A stretch of 64,000 bases of DNA from Bog-756 sp963699105 (GTDB lineage: Bacteria > Actinomycetota > Acidimicrobiia > Acidimicrobiales > RAAP-2): positions 1-64,000 of the forward strand of contig CAVOTI010000005.1 of the NCBI GenBank assembly GCA_963699105.1, in the 5' to 3' direction. Below are positions 59,131-64,000 of this stretch, piece by piece. Each line of letters opens with the position of its first letter. Positions within the stretch are counted from its first letter, which is position 1. A program made the translations under genes and the position numbers. A model generated the notes under the pieces. That model was not told the origin of the DNA. It searched no databases and worked only from the letters and a program-made list of their open reading frames with translations.

Positions 59131-60012
59131 ATGGCCTTTCCGAGCGACGTCGGAGTGATCGACACCATGCTGGGGTTCCCCCATCCCGACATGAAGGAGG
59201 TCTATCGGTTCATCACCCGCCAGACCAAGGACACCGAATCCAAAGAGGAGTTCGACTTCCCGGTCGAGTACATGTTCAAGGACGTACCGGCGACCTCCCT
59301 CCAGCAGGCGGACGACCCCATCGGGGTCACCTTGCGGGAGATGGACCTGTGGGGGATCGAGAAGGGACTCATCGGCGTCGGCGACCCGGCCGGGACCGGT
59401 GCCGAGGCCCTGACCCGGCACCCCGACCGGTTCATCCCCTCCTCCACCGCCGACCCCAATGACGGGATGAAGGGCATCCGACGCCTGGTCCGGGAGTACG
59501 AGACCTTCGGCGTCAGGGCGGTGGGGGTGTTTCCGGCCGGGACGTTCCCCCAGGTCCCGATCAACGACAAGAAGATGTACCCCCTGTACGCCAAATGCGT
59601 GGAGCTGGGTATCCCGATCTTCTGCTGCGCCGGCATCGCCGGCCCGCGCCTCAAATCGGCCTGCCAGCACGTCGAGCTGATCGACGAGGTCATGTTCGAC
59701 TTCCCCGACCTGGTGTTCGTGACCCGGCACGGATGCGAACCGTGGACCGAACTGGCGGTGAAGCTCATGCTCAAGTGGCCCGGGCTCCACTACTCGACGA
59801 GCGCCTTCGCCCCCAAGTACTACCCGAAGGACATCATCGACTATGCCAACAGCCGCGGCCGCGACAAGATCATCTTCGCCGGCTATTTCCCCATGGGACT
59901 GTCCATGCAGCGGACGATGACCGAGCTGGCGGCCGTCGGCCTCAAGGACGAGGTGTGGCCGAAGTTCCTGCGCACCAACGCCTTGCGGGTGCTCGGGCTC
60001 GACGACAGGTGA
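59131..60012 (+). CDS. Amidohydrolase-2-like TIM-barrel protein with altered metal site
   Basis: 293 aa, same fold family as ACMSD/gamma-resorcylate decarboxylases (GVIDTMLGFPHPDMKEVYRF, GVRAVGVFPAGTFPQV, DFPDLVFVTRHGCEPWTELA, IIFAGYFPMGLSMQRTMTEL). The usual N-terminal HxH is replaced (DTMLGFPH) and the C-terminal GSDWP-type Asp is Tyr-Phe (AGYFP), so zinc binding may be lost or different. GAGGAG lies about 10 bases before the ATG. A possible -10 box TACTAT is at 59010-59014. Divergent from the SDR gene. Confidence 0.82.
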   Translation: MAFPSDVGVIDTMLGFPHPDMKEVYRFITRQTKDTESKEEFDFPVEYMFKDVPATSLQQADDPIGVTLREMDLWGIEKGLIGVGDPAGTGAEALTRHPDRFIPSSTADPNDGMKGIRRLVREYETFGVRAVGVFPAGTFPQVPINDKKMYPLYAKCVELGIPIFCCAGIAGPRLKSACQHVELIDEVMFDFPDLVFVTRHGCEPWTELAVKLMLKWPGLHYSTSAFAPKYYPKDIIDYANSRGRDKIIFAGYFPMGLSMQRTMTELAAVGLKDEVWPKFLRTNALRVLGLDDR

Positions 60013-60070
60013 ACCGCCGGATCTGCTGGGTCACGGCCACCACCGGGCCGACCAGCCGGAAGGAGCCCCG

Positions 60071-62149
60071 TTGCCACTGATCAGGGAGACACCGCCGGAC
60101 GAGCTCTCCCCCTATCTCGTCCAGCACGTGGACAATCCGGTGGACTGGTTGGCCTGGGGCGATGACGCCTTCGAGCGGGCCCGCCGTGGCGACCGGCCCA
60201 TCTTCCTGTCGATCGGCTACTCGGCCTGTCACTGGTGCCATGTCATGGCCCACGAGTCGTTCGAGGACCCCGCCATCGCCGACCTGTTGAATTCTTCGTT
60301 CGTCAGCATCAAAGTCGATCGTGAGGAGCGCCCCGACGTGGACGCCGTCTACATGGAGGCGGTCCAGGCCCTCACCGGATCCGGCGGTTGGCCGATGAGC
60401 ATCTTCATGACACCGGACGGCCGGCCGTTCTTCGGCGGCACCTACTTCCCCCCGGACGACCGCCGGGGAACCCCGTCCTTCCCCACCGTGCTCCGGGCTC
60501 TCACCGACGTGTGGGACAACCGTCGACACGAAGTGGAGGAGCAGGCGGCCGAGCTGTCGGCGGCGATCGCCTCCCGGTCGGTGATCCCGGGCCCCACCGG
60601 CCCGGGTCGGCCCTCCCTCGTCGCCTCCCGGGCCGACAACGGGAGCTCCGAGCTGTCGGCGGCGGCGGTGACCGAGCTGAGCCGGCGGTTCGATCCCCAA
60701 TGGGGTGGGTTCGGAGCCGCCCCCAAGTTCCCCCAGCCGACCCTGGTCGACCTGGCCCTGGCCTTCTCGCAGCGCCGCCCGGGAGACGAGACCGCCTCCC
60801 ACGCTCTGGTGATGGCCACCACGACCCTCGACGCCATGGCCGCCGGGGGCATCCACGACCACCTGGGCGGCGGATTCGCCCGTTATTCGACCGACGCCCA
60901 GTGGTTGGTCCCGCATTTCGAGAAGATGCTCTACGACCAGGCCGGACTCCTCCGGACCTATCTCCACGGCTGGCAGGTCACCCGGAGCCGCCACTACCTG
61001 GCGGTCATGGAGGGCATCGTCGATTATGTGGCCCGGGAGCTGGCCACCCCGGGGGGCGGGATGCGTTCGGCCGAGGACGCCGATTCCGAGGGGGTCGAGG
61101 GCCGCTTCTACGTCTGGACCCCGTCCCAGATCGCCGCCGCCATCGATGCCGGGGTCGATCCCCGGGACGGGGCGGCCGCCGCCCGCATCATCGGGGAGGT
61201 GTCCGACTGGTTCGGAGTCACCGCCGGCGGTAACTTCGAGGGCAGTTCGATCCTCCGGCGCCCCATCGGGGCCCCGCTCCTCGGCCCGGAGCCGGTGGAG
61301 ACCGGCCGGCGCCTCCTGTTCGAGGCCCGGTCCGCCCGCGTCCGGCCGGGCCTCGACGACAAGGTGCTCACCGAGTGGAACGCCATGTACGCCTCGTCGC
61401 TGGCCGAAGCGGCCGCCGCCACCGGCAACCGGTCGTGGGGCGACGCCGCCGTGGGTATCGGCACCTTTCTGGTCGACAATCTCCAGCGCCCCGACGGCCG
61501 GTGGTTACGTACCTGGAGGCCGGGCGGGGGAGCCCGCCAACTGGCATTCGCCGGTGACTACGCCTGGCTGGTCGACTGCTTCACCCGCCTGGCCGAGCTC
61601 ACCGGCCGGGCGGTGTGGACCGACCGGGCGGTGGCCGTGGCCGACGCCCTCCTCGACCTGTTCCACGACGACGGCCAGGGTGGCTTCTTCACCACCGGCA
61701 GCGACGGCGAGGTGCTCATCGTTCGGAGCAAGGAGATCTTCGACGGCGCCACACCATCGGCCAACGCGGTGGCGGCCCTGGCCCTGGCCCGGCTGGGTGC
61801 GCTGACGGGGATCGACCGCTTCGGACGGGGCGCCGGCCAGGTGGTCGACATGTTCGGCGAGCTCCTCGTCCGCCATCCGACCGCCTTCGCCCACACCGTG
61901 CTCACCGCCGAACTGCTGATGGGGGGGATCACCGAGGTGGTGATCACCGGGGACCGCCCCGACCTGTTGGAGACGGTGCGGAGCCCATGGCTCCCCGGGA
62001 TGGTCCTGGCCTGGGGCGAGCCGACGGCATCACCGCTGTGGGCGGGCCGGGAAGCCGACCGCGCCTATGTCTGCCGCAACTACGCTTGCCGGCTGCCGAC
62101 GGACGACGTCAGCACCCTGTCCGCCCAACTGGTCGAGGAGGCCCGGTGA
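60071..62149 (+). CDS. Thioredoxin-fold DUF255 protein (YyaL/SPATA20 family)
   Basis: 692 aa. N-terminal DUF255 thioredoxin-like domain (about 1-165) with CxxC in SIGYSACHWCHVMAHESFED and GGWPMSIFMTPDGRPFFGGT; then an alpha/alpha-toroid similar to N-acylglucosamine epimerases (GGIHDHLGGGFARYSTDAQW, VPHFEKMLYDQAGLLRTYLH, EDADSEGVEGRFYVWTPSQI). Widespread, function unclear. TTG 60071 has AGGAG 5 bases upstream. Intact. Confidence 0.93.
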   Translation: MPLIRETPPDELSPYLVQHVDNPVDWLAWGDDAFERARRGDRPIFLSIGYSACHWCHVMAHESFEDPAIADLLNSSFVSIKVDREERPDVDAVYMEAVQALTGSGGWPMSIFMTPDGRPFFGGTYFPPDDRRGTPSFPTVLRALTDVWDNRRHEVEEQAAELSAAIASRSVIPGPTGPGRPSLVASRADNGSSELSAAAVTELSRRFDPQWGGFGAAPKFPQPTLVDLALAFSQRRPGDETASHALVMATTTLDAMAAGGIHDHLGGGFARYSTDAQWLVPHFEKMLYDQAGLLRTYLHGWQVTRSRHYLAVMEGIVDYVARELATPGGGMRSAEDADSEGVEGRFYVWTPSQIAAAIDAGVDPRDGAAAARIIGEVSDWFGVTAGGNFEGSSILRRPIGAPLLGPEPVETGRRLLFEARSARVRPGLDDKVLTEWNAMYASSLAEAAAATGNRSWGDAAVGIGTFLVDNLQRPDGRWLRTWRPGGGARQLAFAGDYAWLVDCFTRLAELTGRAVWTDRAVAVADALLDLFHDDGQGGFFTTGSDGEVLIVRSKEIFDGATPSANAVAALALARLGALTGIDRFGRGAGQVVDMFGELLVRHPTAFAHTVLTAELLMGGITEVVITGDRPDLLETVRSPWLPGMVLAWGEPTASPLWAGREADRAYVCRNYACRLPTDDVSTLSAQLVEEAR

Positions 62150-62868
62150 GCAGAGCCTCGACCCGCACGCCCCGGAACGGAACGGCCCGGGACATCGCCC
62201 GCTCCATCAAGCCCCGCCCCCGGATCGAGGTGACCGGGGGGGCGGCGCTGACCATGCTGGTCCTGGCGTGCAATGCCGAGGACACCACCGGCGTGGACCT
62301 GGCCTCGGGGACCCTGGTGCGGGTACGGGTGGGCTGGCCCGAGGACCACGGCCCGGATCTGGCCCCCTTCGACGTGGTGGAGGCGCGGCTGGCCGAGGAG
62401 CCCGAACGCGACGACCTGGCCCAGCCCGAGGCGGTCACGGCCACCGGGCTTCCCCGCCACCTCGGGACCCTGCACGGACGACGGGTCCGACGGCTCCTCC
62501 AGCAGCTGACGGCACCGGTCGAGGACCACGTGCTCGGGTTCCCGGGAGCTTCGGCCCCCTACTGGGAATTCCGGGGATTCCGGCCCTCGTTGGCCCTGTT
62601 GTCGCCGACCAAGGGACCGGTCCTGTTCCGCCGCATCGGGGACCGGTCGGTGTGGACCCGGTTCGGATGGGGACGGAGCGACAACTGGTTGCCGGTCGAG
62701 GACCTGAGAGCCGAGCGGGCGCTCGACGCCGCCCGCCGGGACCGGCTGCAGGGAAAGGACCTGTCGGCTGCCCTCGGGTTCAAACCCCACTATCTGGTGG
62801 CGGCGGTCAGCACGCCGCGTGACGGCCACTGCTACAAGACCATCAGGGCCCTGCTGCCCCGGAGTTGA
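62146..62868 (+). CDS. Hypothetical protein, 240 aa
   Basis: Soluble, mixed composition. Contains IEVTGGAALTMLVLACNAED, GTLVRVRVGWPEDHGPDLAP, ATGLPRHLGTLHGRRVRRLL, FGWGRSDNWLPVEDLRAERA and LGFKPHYLVAAVSTPRDGHC. Looks conserved in actinobacteria but I do not recognise it. GTG start overlaps the stop of the DUF255 gene (GTGA), so the two are translationally coupled. Confidence 0.78.
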   Translation: MSRASTRTPRNGTARDIARSIKPRPRIEVTGGAALTMLVLACNAEDTTGVDLASGTLVRVRVGWPEDHGPDLAPFDVVEARLAEEPERDDLAQPEAVTATGLPRHLGTLHGRRVRRLLQQLTAPVEDHVLGFPGASAPYWEFRGFRPSLALLSPTKGPVLFRRIGDRSVWTRFGWGRSDNWLPVEDLRAERALDAARRDRLQGKDLSAALGFKPHYLVAAVSTPRDGHCYKTIRALLPRS

Positions 62869-62885
62869 ACCCCGGCGGGGTCGCC

Positions 62886-62891
62886 TACAGT
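62886..62891 (+). promoter_or_regulatory. -10 box of the phosphodiesterase gene, leaderless spacing
   Basis: TACAGT (TANNNT), 8 bases before GTG 62900. Confidence 0.4.
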
Positions 62892-62899
62892 CGGCACCA

Positions 62900-64000
62900 G
62901 TGCCCGAGTCCCCGCCACCCCCTCAGCCACCACCCACGCCGGTGCCGTCGGCCATCCCGGTGCTGCCCGAATTCGGAGGCCCCTGCATCGTCAACGTGGT
63001 TCCCGCGTTGCTGGCTCGCAACGATCCGGAGAACGACGTCCCCGGATGGATCCCGGCCACCGCCCGGCGGGCCGCCCAGATCGTCCTGCTGGTGGTCGAC
63101 GGCCTGGGGTGGGAGCAGCTGCAGTCCCGGCCCCAGCTGGCCCCGACCCTGCTGGCGGCCGAGGGCATCGACCATCCCATCACCTCGGTGGCCCCCAGCA
63201 CCACCGCCTGCGCCCTCACCTCGATCACCACCGGCCGGCCCCCGTGCCAACACGGCGTCCTCGGCTACCGCCTGGCCGTAGGGGACGAGATCCTCAATGT
63301 GTTGCGGTGGAGGACCGGGAGTGCCACCTCGGTCGACGCCCGGCGGACCATACCGGCCAGGCAGTTCCAACCCTTCCCGTCGTTTCCCGGATCGTCCTCA
63401 CCGGTGCCGGTCGTGTCCAAGGCAGAATTCGGCAGCACCGGCTTCACCGCCGCCCACCTCGGCAACTCGCCGCTGCACGGCTACAAGGTGGCCTCGTCGC
63501 TGCCCGTCGAAGTGGGACGGCTGCTGCGGGGCGGGGAGCCGTTCATCTACGCCTACTACGACGGCATCGACAAGGTGGCCCACGGCAACGGACTCGGTGC
63601 CCACTACGACGCCGAGCTGCGGACGGTGGACAGGCTGGTCGAGGACCTCGCCGCCGAGCTGCCCCCCGGTGCCGCACTGGTGGTGACCGCCGACCACGGG
63701 CAGATCGACATCGGCCCCCGCGTCGAGCTCCTGGGCCGGGAGATCATGTCCTTCGTGGAGTTCCTGTCGGGTGAAGGCCGGTTCCGTTGGCTCCATGCCC
63801 GGCCCGGCGCCGCCGACGACCTCCTGGCCGCCGCCTCCGAGCTGTACGGGGACAACACCTGGGTGCGGGCACGCGACCAGCTGGTCGAGGAGGGTCTGTT
63901 CGGCGGGACGCCCAGCCGCCCGTTGCTGGCCCGGCTGGGGGACGTGGCCCTGCTCCCCTACGGTCCGATCGCCTTCATCGACCCCGCCGACACCGGCGAG
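62900..64000 (+). CDS. Alkaline phosphatase superfamily phosphodiesterase/nucleotide pyrophosphatase (partial)
   Basis: Open to the window end, so the C-terminus is missing (367 codons seen). Pro-rich start (PESPPPPQPPPTPVPSA), then metal-site VLLVVDGLGWEQL, nucleophile Thr in VAPSTTACALTSITTGRP, IYAYYDGIDKVAHGNGLG and VVTADHGQIDIGP with the remaining metal ligands. Belongs to the type I phosphodiesterase group. No signal peptide seen. Substrate unknown. Confidence 0.88.
   Translation, partial: MPESPPPPQPPPTPVPSAIPVLPEFGGPCIVNVVPALLARNDPENDVPGWIPATARRAAQIVLLVVDGLGWEQLQSRPQLAPTLLAAEGIDHPITSVAPSTTACALTSITTGRPPCQHGVLGYRLAVGDEILNVLRWRTGSATSVDARRTIPARQFQPFPSFPGSSSPVPVVSKAEFGSTGFTAAHLGNSPLHGYKVASSLPVEVGRLLRGGEPFIYAYYDGIDKVAHGNGLGAHYDAELRTVDRLVEDLAAELPPGAALVVTADHGQIDIGPRVELLGREIMSFVEFLSGEGRFRWLHARPGAADDLLAAASELYGDNTWVRARDQLVEEGLFGGTPSRPLLARLGDVALLPYGPIAFIDPADTGE

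Overview
The window is one strongly GC-rich chromosomal segment of an actinobacterium, most likely of the class Acidimicrobiia. The evidence is the gene order (aro-pepP-efp-nusB-pyr and mihF-gmk-rpoZ-coaBC-metK-priA-def-fmt), actinobacterial families (MihF, a PriA without helicase motifs, DUF1844, DUF3151, a CSD-like protein), GC-rich third codon positions, many GTG/TTG starts and many apparently leaderless promoters. I see no rRNA, tRNA, CRISPR array, prophage or complete insertion sequence.

Layout. 0-8.6 kb: a small unknown gene, an HNH/DUF222 nuclease, then a leftward translation block infC-rpmI-rplT-rRNA methyltransferase-pheS-pheT. 8.8-11.7 kb: a DUF1844 protein and an MFS transporter with a very long low-complexity tail, rightward. 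10.9-24.2 kb: a leftward super-operon mihF-gmk-rpoZ-coaBC-metK-priA-def-fmt-rpe-ribD-ribBA-ribH-hisG-CSD protein. 24.3-27.7 kb: a rightward 5-oxoprolinase module (pxpA, fused pxpB-pxpC, one unknown gene), bounded by tandem repeats, sitting between mihF and the pyrimidine genes. 27.8-37.1 kb: the full leftward de novo pyrimidine operon pyrR-pyrB-pyrC-carA-carB-pyrD-pyrF, with a PyrR-type leader. 37.1-44.4 kb: leftward NifU-like gene, prepilin peptidase, aroC-aroK-aroB-aroQ-pepP-efp-nusB. 44.4-51.9 kb: small Cys-rich proteins, a flavin-reductase-like protein, a lipoprotein, DUF3151, tyrS, a carotenoid oxygenase and a LytR-CpsA-Psr protein. 52-58 kb: menaquinone genes menD, menH, menA, menB, menE on alternating strands. 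58-64 kb: an SDR, an amidohydrolase-like protein, a DUF255 thioredoxin-fold protein, an unknown protein and a truncated phosphodiesterase.

Data quality matters here. Many housekeeping genes are interrupted by single-base frameshifts, often at C/G homopolymers, and these are very dense between about 38 and 51.7 kb. Conserved protein sequence continues in the next frame each time, so I annotate full spans and treat the breaks as probable sequencing errors rather than gene decay. Ends of genes in that stretch are approximate.

The most unusual signals are: in-frame CTG start codons at CTGA stop/start junctions, an AUA start for infC, a 22-bp tandem repeat array running into the pxpA promoter, a nested palindrome at 51.9-52.0 kb, a repeat-generated insertion in pheT, and a long antisense overlap of two low-complexity tails at 10.9-11.7 kb. 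I did not find a convincing new multi-gene system.
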